Shown here: positions 34,051 to 46,188 of the stretch, piece by piece
Position numbering within the stretch: position 1 is the stretch's first letter
Layout: each line of letters starts with the position of its first letter
NCBI GenBank assembly: GCA_028023455.1
Contig: JAQFVV010000049.1
Coordinates: 2,642,036-2,706,035 of the forward strand
DNA: 64,000 nucleotides
Direction of reading: 5' to 3'
Origin: Epiperipatus broadwayi
Lineage: Eukaryota > Onychophora > Udeonychophora > Euonychophora > Peripatidae
Notes under the pieces: model-generated
The model's database searches: none
Told to the model about the DNA's origin: nothing
The model's input: only the letters and a program-made list of their open reading frames with translations
Translations under genes and position numbers: made by a program

Positions 34051-35050
34051 TATATATATATTATTAAAAACTTGAATATCAAAATTAAATCATAAGTGGC
34101 ATGAATATTTATAAATTATGATGGATAGATTAATTTCTATACTCTTAATAACATTTGCAATATATAAATAATGCATAATTATTTATTACTTATTCATTTT
34201 TTAAAAGTATAATCAACATCCAACAAAATCATAAATTATTAATCATTTAGCTATACACAAAGATATGTTTATTATTATTATTATTATTTTAAATTGCATA
34301 TACAGTTAGAAGAAATTTAAATATGATTTCATTTTTAAATTTCATTAATTGTTGATAGCAATAACTAAGATTAATTATAACAACTATTTATTTTTACTCA
34401 TTTTTTAAAATTTCAAATGAAAGAAATATTATACATTCTGTTTATAAACATATTTAAATAAAGAAATATTTATTCATAAATTAAATCATAAGTATATAGT
34501 CCATATCTGCACATAACCCTAATGGCGAAATTATAAAACTATATGCATGCAGAGACTGATATAGAGAAAAAATATTTTTTCATTTACACTATTAGAATTT
34601 CTACTTTTTTTGAATGAAATCTTTAATTTATGGCAGATATTAGTTTTATTACATATTTCAAAAATTGTGATCATAAAACATTACAATCGCACTTTTATTT
34701 TTTCTTTTAATTTAAAACATTTGTTTTAAATTTACCACATGTAAAAAAGTGTCAAATATAATTATATTTTATATATAAAAAATAAGTTTTTATTTAAAGT
34801 CTTGTTTCAAAAGCAATTTTTTCTATTTTAAAATTAATTTGGCAGTTAATTTTTAATATATCTTTTTTTTTTTAAAAGGCTGTATAACTTTGCAGACTTT
34901 TCATTGTACATACATATAACATATTTAAAATATTGATCACTATTTAATTGCAAATAAAAACTTATATTTTAATGATATATTTGATTCAGGAGCAAGCTCT
35001 GTTTATTTTATTCTACAGCTACTACTTATTGTAAGCTTGTGTAATCAATC
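34051..35050. other. No gene seen
   Basis: A/T-rich with an ATT microsatellite at 34267-34290. No recognisable coding. Confidence 0.45.
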
Positions 35051-35054
35051 TTTC

Positions 35055-35386
35055 ATTAGGTGGCCACACTAGGATAGAATGTAAATGGTAGAAAGCAGAA
35101 AGGGTACAAATAATGAAGTTATGGAAGACTAAATACAAGCAAAGTGATTATATAGAAAATGGGTTATTGGTTTTTATTCTGGGTTTGGGAACAGATAAAA
35201 GTGATTTAGATATGAAGGCCATGGAGTTGACAAAGATTATGTTGTAAAAATGGATGGAGCAGAATATGGGAAAACTTAGGGTGGGGGAATGGAAAGGGAA
35301 AGTAATGTGGCTAACAGGTTTCTCTGGACATAGTTGCTGAGAGATTCCAGACTCCATATAAGGTGAAGTCACAGTGCATCACATCA
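35055..35386 (+). mobile_element. LINE-B copy 1, 3' end
   Basis: A 5'-truncated copy of a non-LTR retrotransposon. It starts within the C-terminal zinc-knuckle region (after CRLCK), reads KLWKTKYKQSDYIENGLLVF, then LDMKAMELTKIML and a stop (TAA in place of TGG). The conserved 3' block follows: GGCTAACAGGTTTCTCTGGA, TTGCTGAGAGATTCCAGACT and a GCATCACATCACA tail. Six 3' ends in the window share this tail block. Confidence 0.7.
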
Positions 35387-36320
35387 CAAGAGAAATGGAA
35401 AGAACAATAGAAAGACCAGGAAGAGGGGTAGAAATACCATTAATAGATGATGAGGGAGTACATACATTGTCAAATCGTTTATTTGTGAATATTGTCTTTT
35501 TGTGTGCAAAAAGAAGAAAAGGTATGGAAGTTATGTTGAGAACATGTGCAAGGGTATGTAAAGAGATGGGGATTAAATTTGTTGAAGAAAAATCAAAAGT
35601 AATGATGATTAATACTGAGGAAAAAGAAGACAAAGAATTTTTATTGGGGGTATATAAAGTTAAGTGTGGTAAATAGGTATATCTATTTGGGAATTGTCTT
35701 AAGTAATCAGAGAAATTGCTTGGATGAATGGGAGAAAAAATTAATAAATGAAGCAAAGAAAAGAAAGGGATTGATAAAGAAATTAACAGTGTTTTCATAT
35801 AATAAATATGATATAGCTATAATTGTATAGAAGGGAGTGGCAGTATCAGGGTTAACATATGGTAATGATGCATTATGTTTTAGTAAGGGTATATTAGATT
35901 ACTTAGAAAAAGTACAAAGAGAAGTAGGAAGATATGCATTAGATGCAGATGTATGGATGCCAAAGGAGGCAATTCAAGGAGAAATGGGATGATCAAGGTT
36001 TTATATGAGAGATGAAAAAAGCAAAATGAAAATATTTGGTAGATTTCAGTTTATGGATAATAAGAAAATAGGTAAAATAGTATTCAATTGGCTTATGAAT
36101 AAAGGGCAGGCAACAAAATGGGGGAGAAAGGTAATGCAGTATGCAGAAGATTTGGATAAAAAATTTCATGACAATATACTTATACAAAAGGTGGGCTGAT
36201 TGTATTAGGAGAATTGTTGATTGTTATAGTGGTAAGGAATGGAATAGAAGAATAGATGCATTAATAAAGAATAGTGAGGTGGAGAGATGGAGAACTAGTA
36301 TGGAGAGTAAAAAGAGTTTA
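35387..36320 (+). pseudogene. LINE-B copy 2, reverse transcriptase C-terminal half (interrupted)
   Basis: It begins immediately after the CATCACATCACA tail of the preceding copy. The frame reads ERPGRGVEIPLIDDEGVHTL, then LFVNIVFLCAKRRKG in place of the L-F-A-D-D-I-V catalytic box (one codon and both aspartates lost), then RVCKEMGIKFVEEKSKVMMI (thumb, G-I-K-x-x-x-x-K-S-K). After a frame change: LDYLEKVQREVGRYALDADV and, past in-frame stops near 35829 and 35991 (both at tryptophan codons in the relatives), SRFYMRDEKSKMKIFGRFQF. It is cut at about 36320 by the RTE insertion and resumes at 39134. Comparison with copies at 49.7 and 50.7 kb gives the frame. The non-LTR clade is not assigned. Confidence 0.65.
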
Positions 36321-36443
36321 AATATCATCATCATCATCATTATCAAACATTATCAATCCACTGCAGGATGAAGGTCTCTCCAAGTTTAATCCATCTTCTC
36401 CGATCTTTAGCTTCTCTTCTCCACATCACCCCTACACATTTTC

Positions 36444-37904
36444 TTATTTCATCCATCCATCTCTTACATGTGGTCTCCTTCTGGGTCTTTTACAATCTCT
36501 TGGAATCCAGTTTAAAATTTCAATTGTCCATCTATTATCATCTCTTCTAGCAATATGTCCAGCCCAACTCCACTTCAATCTTTTAATTTTTTCAATGAGG
36601 TCAGTAACACCTGTTTGTTCTCTTACCCATACATTGCGTTTTCGATCTCTTCTTGTTACTACCAACATACATCTCTCCATACTTCTTTGAGTGGTCTGAA
36701 GTCTCTGTATTGATCTTCTATTAAGTGTCCAAGTCTCAGATCCATAAGTAAGAACTGGTAAAACACATTTGTTAAAAACCTTTCTTTTCAAACACATAGG
36801 CATATTTCCTTTTAATATCAAGTTATTTCTACCAAAAGCACTCCAACCAAGTTTAATTCTATGATTAATTTCTTCTATTATGTTTCCATCTGTATTAATA
36901 ATCTGACCAAGGTATTTGTAACTCTTAACTTCTTCTAATTCATCATAATCAATCTTTATTTTCATATTTTGAGCAAATCGATTAAACATTACTTTAGTCT
37001 TTTTAACATTTATCTTTAGTCCTACTTTCCTACTTTCATCTGATAACTCCTGCAACATTTCCTGCAGCTCGGAAGCATTATTTGCAAAAACAACTACATC
37101 ATCTGTGAAATCTAAATGACTTAAATAATCTCCATTTACTTTCACTCCTTTAGTTTCCCATTTTAATCCACAAAATACTTCTTGCAGCACTGCTGTAAAA
37201 AGTTTTGGAGATATGGAGTCACCTTGTCTTACACCTTTCTCAATGTTGACTTTCCCAGTATCATTATGTAATCTAATTGTTGCTGTTGCATTTTTATAAA
37301 TATTCTTTAAAATATGACAATATCCTGGATCTATACCTTGATGATCCAACGCTTTAATCACTGAAGAAATGTTTATAGAATCAAATGCCTTTTCATAATC
37401 TACAAATCCAAAACATAATGACAACTCATATTCATTTGTCCTTTCTATAACTTCTCTCAATACTTGAATATGATCTACTGTACTAAAACCACTTTTAAAT
37501 CCAGCTTGTTCTCTTGGTTGGTAAAAATCCAAGGTTCTCTGTAGACGAGTTGTAATTATCTTGGTAAAATTTTTATATAAAACTGATAAAAGGCTGATAG
37601 GTCTGTAATTTCTAATATCTTCTTTATCACCTTTTTAAAATATTAATATTATTACTGCATTCTTCCAATCATCCAGTACATCTTTATCATTTAGACATTT
37701 GGTATATAACTTTGCTAATATTTTTTCTGTTTCTTCACCTGCTTCTTTTAATATATCAATTATAATTCCATCATTATCTGGAGCCTTCCCTTTTTTCATA
37801 CATTTAATTGCATTTCTCACTTCTTCATTTAAAATTCTGGGCAATTCGGAAGATGTAATAGATATAGGAGGTACTTGTTCTTTATTACTATATAATTCTT
37901 GATA
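36444..37904 (-). pseudogene. RTE reverse transcriptase domain
   Basis: RNA-dependent DNA polymerase of the same element, in the frame resumed after the 37905 shift. Blocks: LPRILNEEVRNAI, MKKGKAPDNDGI (37800 region, R-T motif 1), then DDWKNAVIILIF followed by the TAA at 37635-37637 and KGDKEDIRNYRPISLL, where relatives read F-K-K-G-D; so a single A-to-T change made the stop. Past it: REQAGFKSGFSTVDHIQ, motif A FVDYEKAFDSI (about 37395), motif B GVRQGDSISPKLF (about 37230), motif C DFTDDVVVFA (about 37100; usually F-A-D-D, both aspartates kept), thumb GLKINVKKTKVM, then KYLGQIINTDGN, SETWTLNRRSIQRLQ and WAGHIARRDD. A late frameshift near 36450-36475 moves the tail (REAKDRRRWIKLGETFILQW) into another frame that ends near 36343. 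Confidence 0.85.
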
Positions 37905-39129
37905 AAATCTTCTACCAATTTCATAATGTCATCCCTCTTTTTAGTAATAATTCCATCTTTTTTCCTTATTGCAGATATAAATTTCCTACCAATACCAAAA
38001 TGTTGTTTTACATTCTTAAGACTTTTATTTTCTTCTACAGCTTTTCTTGCTAGTTCACAGTTATACTTTCTTATATCATTTTCAACTCTTTTCCGCACCA
38101 TTTTACAAAATTCGAGATATTCAATTCTTTTTAATGCATCATTCTTGCATATCTTCATATTCCTTCTTTTCTTCATAAGTTCTTTAGTCTCAGTAGAAAT
38201 TTTATTAGTCAATTGCTGCTTTTTTCTACCAGCTATCTTTGTTGCAGTTTTTAAAAGTGTATCAGTTATTTTCATATTAATTTCATTCAAATCTGAATCA
38301 TGTTCAAAATCTACTAATACTTGAAACCGATTTGTAAGTTCTAATTTAAATTCATTAGAATGTTTCTGAAGATTAGGAATATCAACTGTAAATATAGTTT
38401 TTCTTAATAATTTTTGTCTGTCTAGTTTTACATTAACATGTATCTTATCCCTTACTAATCGATGATCACTTCCTGTGTTAAATTTATTAAGAACATTACA
38501 ATCTTGAAATATGTATTTCCTGTTAGTCAAAATATAATCCAATTCTGCTGTACCTTCATTTGGATGCTTCCATGTCCATTTCCTTCTAACATTTTTCTCA
38601 AAAAAATAATTCATAATATAAAGTTTTTCCTTCTCTGCAAACTCCACAAGTCTATGTCCTCTCTCATTTCTATTACCATAACCAAAATTACCTACAACAC
38701 TTTCATCTTTCATTTGTTTACCAATTCTAGCATTAAAATCTCCCATAACAATTTTAAAATGTTGTTTACTCTGATCAAAAGTCTTTTGTACATCCATATA
38801 AAAATCTTCTACTACTTCATCACTGTGAGAACTTGTTGGGGCATAAACCTGAATTATCTGCATTTGATATCTGCTATTAAGTTGTATAACTAATCTTGCC
38901 ACTCTGTCTGATACACCATCAATCTCCACAATATTGTTCTTCCACTTTTTATTTATAATGAATCCTACTCCACTTGTATTTCCAATATTTGTGCCTTTAT
39001 AATAGAGCATATGTCCACTTTTTAAATCAATTGTCTCTTCACCTTTTCTTCTAACTTCACAAAGTCCAATAATATCCCATTTAATGTAAGAGAGTTCTTC
39101 TTCTAATTCTTGCAATCTTCCTTCACTTG
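37829..39129 (-). pseudogene. RTE APE-type endonuclease domain
   Basis: Apurinic-like endonuclease that nicks target DNA for retrotransposition. Counting from the TTG codon at 39115: catalytic glutamate in GLCEVRRKGE (E20), VYAPTS (90-95), MGDFNARIG (124-132, D126 and N128), WTWKHPNEGTAELDYIL (180-196), and GSDHRLV (215-221, D217-H218). These are the standard RTE motifs; family proteins are annotated as 'craniofacial development protein 2-like'. The frame is open to about 39130 but begins at SSSEGRLQELEEEL, so the T-x-N-V-R-(S/T) strand with its catalytic asparagine is missing. After the endonuclease comes a lysine-rich linker (300-400). The frame breaks near 37905: a 1-base deletion in a T run changes a VEDFY-type continuation to VEDFIKNY, and the old frame then stops at 37829. 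Confidence 0.85.
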
Positions 39130-39133
39130 AACT

Positions 39134-39625
39134 AAATAAAATATTGGGTGCAAGTTAATTTATGATAATAGTAAGGAAAGTAGTTTACTGTTTAAGGCTT
39201 GAACGGGATCTTTAGCAACAAGGAAATATACACATAAATGGAAAAATGTGGATGATTTAGTCTGCAAGTTGTGTAAGGAAGGCATAGAAATTATTAGGCA
39301 TCTGTTAATTAAATGTAAATGCCTGAAAGCAGAATGGGTACAAATAATAAAGTTGTGGAAGAATAAATATAAACAAAGTGATTATACAGAAAGTCTGTTA
39401 TTGGTTTTTATATTGGGTTTGGGAAAAGATGAAGGGATTTAGATAAAAAGGCCATAGAGTTGACAAAGATTATGTTGTGGAAATGGGATGGAGCAGAATA
39501 GAAAAGAATATAAAAAAACTTAGGGTGGGGAATGAAAGGAGAAGGTAAAGTGGTTAACAGGTTTCTCTGGGAATAGTTGCTAAGACATTCCTGACTCTGT
39601 ATAAAGAGAAGTCACAGTGCATCAC
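39134..39625 (+). pseudogene. LINE-B copy 2, 3' part after the RTE insertion
   Basis: It resumes the interrupted copy: KYTHKWKNVDDLVCKLCKEG, then MEIIRHLLIKCKCLKAEWVQ-like residues (the frame 39248-39442 reads CKLCKEGIEIIRHLLIKCKC). C-x2-C ... H-x4-C is the C-terminal zinc-knuckle of many non-LTR elements. LWKNKYKQSDYTESLLLVFI and ILGLGKDEGI follow, then the 3' block GGTTAACAGGTTTCTCTGGG and a GCATCACATCACAAA tail. Confidence 0.7.
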
Positions 39626-40960
39626 ATCACAAACTTACTTTGTAAGCATTATATAAGCTGAGGTCTTATGATAATTTGTTTTTTTTTGTTAATTAATATA
39701 ATATAATTATTTTATTAATAAAAAAATAATTTTCAATAAAATATTTTAACTTTATTACTTTTAAAAATTGCCATATTATGATCATTAATAAAACATTGTT
39801 TTAATATTTCAAGTAATGCTAATGATTTTTATTTAAATTAAAAGAATAAAATTAAATAATTTTAAATAGCCACATTAAGAAAAACACCTCTGAAGCACCC
39901 TATTGTAAAGGAAAAATGAAGAACACATTACCCCATTAAAGTTGCCCATTGCTTGATGATGAGGGTTTCAGCAGTTTACCATTCTTGTTTTACTCGCCAT
40001 AAAAGAGTAGCCAAATACCCAATTATGGATCAATATTAGATGTTTAGTACAAATCGATATGATTCAAAATTACCTGAAAAATATTCTAAGTTTGTTAAAA
40101 AAGTTTCAAGTTTTACTCTGGCTGGGTTTGAGTCCAAATTATAGGAATAGAAGATAGATGTATTGAAATTGAATCATTTAAAAATATATGCAATTATCAA
40201 TATTTTTTACAACATTCAATTCTATTGATGCTAATTTTTTTTTTACTTATATACATGATAATATATTTTTTTAATAAAAAAAATATCAATGCACATTATT
40301 ACATGTTATTTATTATTTAAAGTTAACTCTTTATTTAAAAAATATAATAGTTTAATATTTTCAATTAATTAAACGTATTTTCACAATCCTAAGTATTTTA
40401 ATTTGTTATGATTTTTTTTTAAAAAAGTTTGTTTACACATGAATTATTTTTTCCATAGATTTTTTTTATTATTAGTGCGCGATACCAAATGGTTTTTTTT
40501 TTTATCCAATGGAAATTAATAAGCACTACTTCAGCAGTGAAAACCATAACAAACGAGTAATTTCTGTGTTTTCATTTCTAGGATCTTTAGATTAACGAGT
40601 TAGCATACAACTTCTGGGCGGACCACTCATAGTTTTTTTAAAAAATCAGCATTGACTACATATAAGCAAAATATTTTTTAAATAGACCACTTCAAGTAAA
40701 AATGAAAAAGAAAGTGTTAACTCATTACCTTGACAACTTCCAAATGATGATAGTTTAAGTGTTTTATTGTTGTTCTATCTTCCATTTAGATATGTGCATA
40801 TGCTATGACTTAGGTTCAAACCGCAACTAGCTAAAACTTGGAATTTTTTTTCAGGTAAACAGATTGTATAGCAAATCCAGATAAGCATTCAATATTGTCA
40901 GTAAATGAATATCTATATGCTCATAATGGATAAAAAAAGAATGGGAAAATGTTCAAATGC
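39626..40960. other. No gene seen
   Basis: A/T-rich DNA with long T runs around 40390 and 40490. No frame or shared repeat recognised. Confidence 0.45.
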
Positions 40961-40964
40961 TTAC

Positions 40965-41083
40965 CAGCCAGCCTAGTAAGCAACACGTTCTCGTACTGTT
41001 TCTCTATTGATGTCATAAAATGTAAGTCCTGCTTGTGACCTTTTAAAAGGTGTTCTTTTTTATGTTGGTCAGCTATGTGGGTG
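40965..41083 (-). CDS. Candidate internal exon of an unknown host gene
   Basis: The minus strand shows a possible exon: acceptor TTGTTAGCCTTTAG just before 41083 (or a second AG before 41072), then an open frame STHIADQHKKEHLLKGHKQD and LHFMTSIEKQYENVLLTRLA, then a consensus donor CTG/GTAAGC at 40964-40959. The stretch is less A/T-rich and of more even amino-acid composition (K, H, E, Q, L) than other frames here, and looks alpha-helical and charged. I do not recognise the protein. The frame also runs on through both splice sites (40921-41136), so it may be chance. No matching neighbour exon was found nearby. Confidence 0.3.
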
Positions 41084-41149
41084 CTAAAGGCTAACAATCT
41101 TATAATCACGACAGACAGATGGCTTAACACTATCATAATGCTATTATAT

Positions 41150-44100
41150 ACATGCTATAAAACCCTTTAGGAGATCTGGTTTATTTTTAAAACACAATGT
41201 TAGGCTATGAAAACTATGTTAGTAAATGATGCATATATATATATGCGGGATTACTAATTGTCAAAATTGATTTACTGATTGTTATTTACAAAACTAATTT
41301 TTATTAGTTTAAATACTACTTTATTATCTTTATTCATTGGGAGTAATGGACATTTGGTGACCATTTACGTTACAAATGCATAAGAAATACCTACATACAA
41401 ATGAAAATAAAAACGATTATTCTTATGGAAAATCTCTTGTCAATTATTGTCAACTTGTCAAATTATATTTTAAAGTAAGATTTTAGTTAAATAGCTTACA
41501 TAAACCCTGCTATTCAGTGTATGCTAAAATTAATCCCTATGATTCTAAATACTTGATGAAAATCATTGCCTCCAGAAACTCAACTAAACTGGTACATGAC
41601 AAATCATTGCTTCAAGGACCACTTTTCACAGAATATTGGAACGCTTGAGAGCACTGAAACAAATCAATTATTCAAAATATAATAAACTCAAAATAAACAC
41701 AAAATAGATAAAAATAATATTGTGAATTTTTTAATAATACAAATTCACATACAAACTCGGATAAATTTTAAAAAAGATTTGCTAACTCAATAAGATTTTT
41801 TTTTTTTAAAAAAAATTGAAATGTGTAGAAGACATGTTATTACAAATATATTTACGTAAATATTTATATTAACTTTTAAAGGCAGGTTGGATTCAATGGG
41901 CAGTAGAATATTATGACTAAATAAAATTGGATGCAGACACCATATGTAAATAATATTTGTTAATAAAATAAATACATATTCAGTTCTTGACTGGAGGCGT
42001 GTTACAGTAACTAGGCAAAAGTTACTATAACCAAATGGTGACTGTTAATCATTATCGACGATAGTTTATTATTATCTGTCACACTCTTACCATAATTTAT
42101 TCTACCATCTTACATTTAAAGCTATCCCATAAATAATAGAGCCCATTATAATAATAATAAAAACAAACAAACATATTTTTGTTGGCTGGTTGATTTTTCA
42201 TTCTTATTTTTATCAATATTTATAATTATTTGCTTCAGAAAAACTCATTAACGTTTAAGATGTATTTTTAAATATAAAATGCTAGAATAAGTTGTTTTCT
42301 AAAGAGGAAGTGTTGGAAACGATCTGATTAAATAGATCAATTATATTATTTAGGTGTAGCACTTTATTGCGAAGTTATCTACCTTTGATCTAAGACTTAA
42401 CATTCCCAAGAGTTATTCTATTCTAGAGCCACATACTGTTTGCTTAAATAATCATAAAGAATATAAGATAATAAAATGTAATGAAATTTCCAATTTCAGA
42501 TTAGTGTCTGATTTTTGATTCATCAGTAAAAACTAAGATTTAAAACTGAAACCAATGTACCTATGTATTTGGAGGATATCTTTTACTTCTTTACACAATT
42601 CAAACAAGCAGTCTGACTGCCGCTCATGATTTTGAACCCAAGTTTACCTACATGCAATAAGATATCACATATATACATATAAATATGTTCAAAGTTGGTA
42701 CTGAATATAAGCTTATGGGATAACTGACACTTGAGGTCTAATGATGAGTCTCACTTATAAATTATTTTGTGAATTGTACTGAGAGATATCAAGTAAAGAA
42801 AAAAAAAGCTATATTATATGAAGATCAAACACATCATTATTCTAGTCTAATACTTGATAATTTAGGTTACTAAATCTAATTTGGGCAGAACATAAAGGTA
42901 AAAGTAAACCATATGGTAATATCTGTAGGAATGCAATGCCACCTCATCAGTGATGAAGATAACTATATTATGAATTTATATTTGATGATTAGTGCATTGT
43001 CACTTATCAGATTAATCAAAATTAGCTTGAATATTTACTCCCCTATAAAGCAGATAACCATTTACTAACCAGTAGCTATGTCATTAGTTTATTGGCTATA
43101 AGCTGAACAACTTAGGCTGGTTTACTTAGAAACCCTCAGTGACTTCAAAAAAGTTCGATCTGGATTTCACTCTAATTTATAGTCATGGCAAAAAAATTTA
43201 CTATTACACTAAAAATATTGCATTCACCTGCCATGCCTACAATCAAGAGTTTAAATGTTTTTCAAGAGGCAAATAGATATTTAACATCTTATAATTAAAG
43301 GATTCAAATTTATTTCATTATGCCCCATGAAAATATGTTTTTTTGAACCAGGGCTCTTAGGCAGATAACGTAAGTAAATATATATAAATACCTCACCTAT
43401 TGACTTTGTTGTTGAGTTTCTACACCTTACAAATATTATGATTATATATGTAAAATAGATATTATTTTGTAATTACATAATAATAATTGTCTAAATAATC
43501 TCTTAGCTACTTGGATCTTTTAATACTGTAATGAAATCAAAATATGCAATCTATCAGTATAAATTACTTCACTTACATACTATCCAAGAAAAGTATACAT
43601 AAACAAAAAAATGTAAAAAAAAAATTAAAAAATTATTAATTTAACCCACAATGTCTACAATGTGGTTTAATAATGTAAATGTTACAAATTGTATTTCATA
43701 CTGCTCATAAGAAGATTATTTGTTTTATATAAATATCATTTCAAATTTTATTGTTTTATTATAAGTATTATTTACAGTATATAATCAAATGTTTTTATAA
43801 TATATATATATAGTCATAAAATTGTAAAAATGAAAAAATTAAATTATTCTTATTTATCTGTTTTCAGTTGATTGCTTTCTTATAATCAATTCTTATACTA
43901 ACTTAAATTTGCTTTTTTATTATTGTTGCTATTAGTTATAACAAGTTTTATAATATTCATTTTAAAAAGTAGCAAAAGAATCTGTCATTTGATAAAAATA
44001 AAAAATATATAACCATTTAGACTACAAGCAGTATAAGATACCACTCTTCCTAAAAAGGAGGCAAAATTTAATCTATAAATTTAGACTAATTTTATTTTGT

Positions 44101-44720
44101 TCCATAGATACATGCTTAAGAAGGTATTGAGAGGGACACTTGTTCAATTTAAAAAATATGAAATTATGGTATAATATACCTCTTGTAGCCATTGTGGGTT
44201 AAAAAAATTATAAATCTATATCACAAACTAATCTTTTCATCTTGAAGTGTCCTCACTAAATCATTGTAATTTCGTTTATTAATTAAATATTATTCATGTT
44301 AAGTAAATTAAAAACAAATATTTTCCTCTTCTTTTTCTTCCAAAAATATGATATAGTATAGCATTTTGTTTAATAAAATATTTTTTAAGTGTAAAACAGG
44401 CAACTCTACAAAGATTAAAAGATTTTGTAAACTATTTATTTTTTTAAGTCACAAAATGAAAGTTATTGATTTATAGAGAAATAAAAAAATCATGTATGAA
44501 AATGGGCTGTATGTTCAAAAAGAACAAATTGTCTGTCAGAAAAATAAAAAAAATCATATTGAGACCCCAATTAGTAGCCTAAAAAACTTAAAGTTATGAC
44601 AATGTTAAAAGTTAATTTTTTGTTAAAGGAGTAGAGTTATTAATAGAAGATATAAACTGATAAAATATTTTTGTAGGTATTATTGCACTGTGTTACAAAG
44701 TTTAAAGTTATTATGAAGAG
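41150..44720. other. No gene seen; weak SINE-like relics
   Basis: Mixed A/T-rich DNA. Possible decayed tRNA-like heads: 42600-42660 (minus strand GGGTTCAAAATCATG as B box) and 43190-43260 (CACCTGCCATGCCTACAATC then GAGTTTAAATG). Bases 43040-43080 contain GATAACCATTTACTAACCAG, a block also seen near 56110-56150 and 1050. Nothing else recognised. Confidence 0.35.
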
Positions 44721-44721
44721 T

Positions 44722-45451
44722 TTAACTCCTTCCAAGAAACAACTGCATGGATGCAATCATGGCTTCATTTCACTCGAAAAACATCAGTTTTTATGTTACT
44801 GTAGAGTTTTTACACTTACTTTAAAGCTTAAAAAGTACCGTAAGATACTGCCCTCTCTAGAATTATTTTACAAGTAAAAGATCAATAATATTGACTCTAA
44901 AAGCTACAACAATGGGAGAAGGTAGGTTTTCCTAGATGCTGATTGGTTGGTTCTCATTTCAAACAAAAGAAAAGGCCCTGTCAATAATTTTCACCGTTCC
45001 AACTTCTTTGCTTTGATTTTCAAAATGAAAATAAATGTTTTAAAATGTTGTTTTACATATTATAAATTATTTTGATAAAATATGCTGAAAATATAATTAT
45101 TTTAAAAAAACAGTGAGATTTTAGTAAAAAAAATTCTTTACTTTTATACGAACATAAATTGTGAAAGAAATCAATGACATTTGCAGCATTTTCTAATTTG
45201 TTACAAACTTTCTTTTTAGGTCTTCCACTATCAAATATTTTTATAATTATAAAGAGAAATTTATTTTTGAAAAAACTTTCATTCACTTTCATAATCTGAC
45301 AAATTATTAATATACTTTTTACAAACGAAACTAAAATGAATATAATATTAAAAGATGAATATATTTTTACTGCTGATTCTGTTATTTATCAATCAAAAGT
45401 TTAGTTTTATCTCACTCAGCCAACTGGAATATTTGATAAAGAAGAGGTTAA
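44722..45451 (+). mobile_element. TTAA element, copy 3
   Basis: From TTAACTCCTTCC (44722) to GAAGAGGTTAA (45451). Same order as the 15-kb copy: GCAATCATGGCTTCA, AAAGTACCGTAAGATACTGC, CCTCTCTAGAATTATTTTAC, GCTGATTGGTTGGTTCTCAT, TTCCAACTTCTTTGCTTTGA, CAGTGAGATTTTAGTAAAA, then TCATAATCTGACAAATTATT and CTGCTGATTCTGT. It has a single copy of the internal ~230-base unit. The plus frame 44683-44877 and minus frame 45053-45292 are repeat sequence, not genes. Confidence 0.6.
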
Positions 45452-46188
45452 TCAAGAATCTGAAATGGGTAACTCCCAACTATTTACTGCAAGTAGGAGT
45501 TTGATTGTATAGATTCTAAAGATGATATGGACTTAAATATCTAAACAACTGGGGAGGTTGTGTCTGTTGATAATGAGGCAATTTCTTTCTATAGATTTAT
45601 AAAAAAATATTGATAAAAAAAATCATTTAGAGAGAGTGTTGAATTTCATTAAAACTGGGTTGTTCTGATTCACCAATGATCTTTTAATGTTAGTAGTCTA
45701 ATACTTCATTGTGTATTTTATTTTTAAAAATAAAGATATAATACAGTAAGTTTTTTTAATTTTTAAATGAATATGAATGAGTAAACATACACACACAGTA
45801 AATATATATATATAATTCTGCTCTTTCAATTTATTATTAATATTATATTTTTAAATTTTGTTTAGTCTATAATCTTAATTTGTATATGTATAGTATACAT
45901 GTAAAAAGCATTTGCATTATATATATGTGTGTGTGTGTTAAAAGCTATTATAGACTGACAGGATAATAATTAAATAATATATATTGAATTGTAATTTAAA
46001 GCTTATAAACAAATCATGAATTGTTATCTTTTATGAGGGTCTTGGAACCAAACATAACAGATAATGTGTCTTCCTTGTATATTCATTATTGTAATAATTG
46101 AATTCATTCATCATATTGCAAGCCATCTTTTAACTACTTTGTTGCTAGTTAATTGTACAATTTCCTATTGTTCCAGTGAATTAAAGTA
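45452..46188. other. Spacer between two oppositely oriented TTAA elements
   Basis: No gene called. A plus-strand stretch 45450-45760 is more varied than its surroundings but is full of stops. TA microsatellites occur near 45800 and a TG run near 45930. Confidence 0.4.

Larger units (their letters stand above)
36321..39133 (-). mobile_element. RTE/BovB-like non-LTR retrotransposon, 5'-truncated
   Basis: A minus-strand LINE of about 2.8 kb coding for an APE-type endonuclease and a reverse transcriptase in one original ORF. The 3' end is a short (ATG/TGA)n tract (36324-36342), as expected for RTE. The 5' end cuts into the endonuclease N-terminus, the usual result of incomplete target-primed reverse transcription. 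It splits LINE-B copy 2: GAGAGTAAAAAGAGTTTAAATA on one side and AAATAAAATATTGGGTGCAA on the other join as in the intact 50.15-kb copy. TAAATA at both edges could be a short target duplication. Damage is light: one frameshift near 37905, one stop at 37635-37637 and one frameshift near 36450-36475. Confidence 0.85.

Noticed and set aside
35379-35798. 139-codon minus-strand frame
   Set aside because: Antisense of LINE-B copy 2, whose plus-strand reading matches the other LINE-B copies.
37899-38893. Plus-strand frames of ~140 codons opposite the RTE
   Set aside because: They are antisense shadows of the endonuclease-RT coding strand, rich in hydrophobic residues as expected from reading the complement.
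45452-45760. Possible decayed transposase C-terminus between the inverted TTAA elements
   Set aside because: Residue patterns such as VDNEAISFYRFIKK suggested a DDE transposase tail, but the match is too vague and the frame is full of stops.
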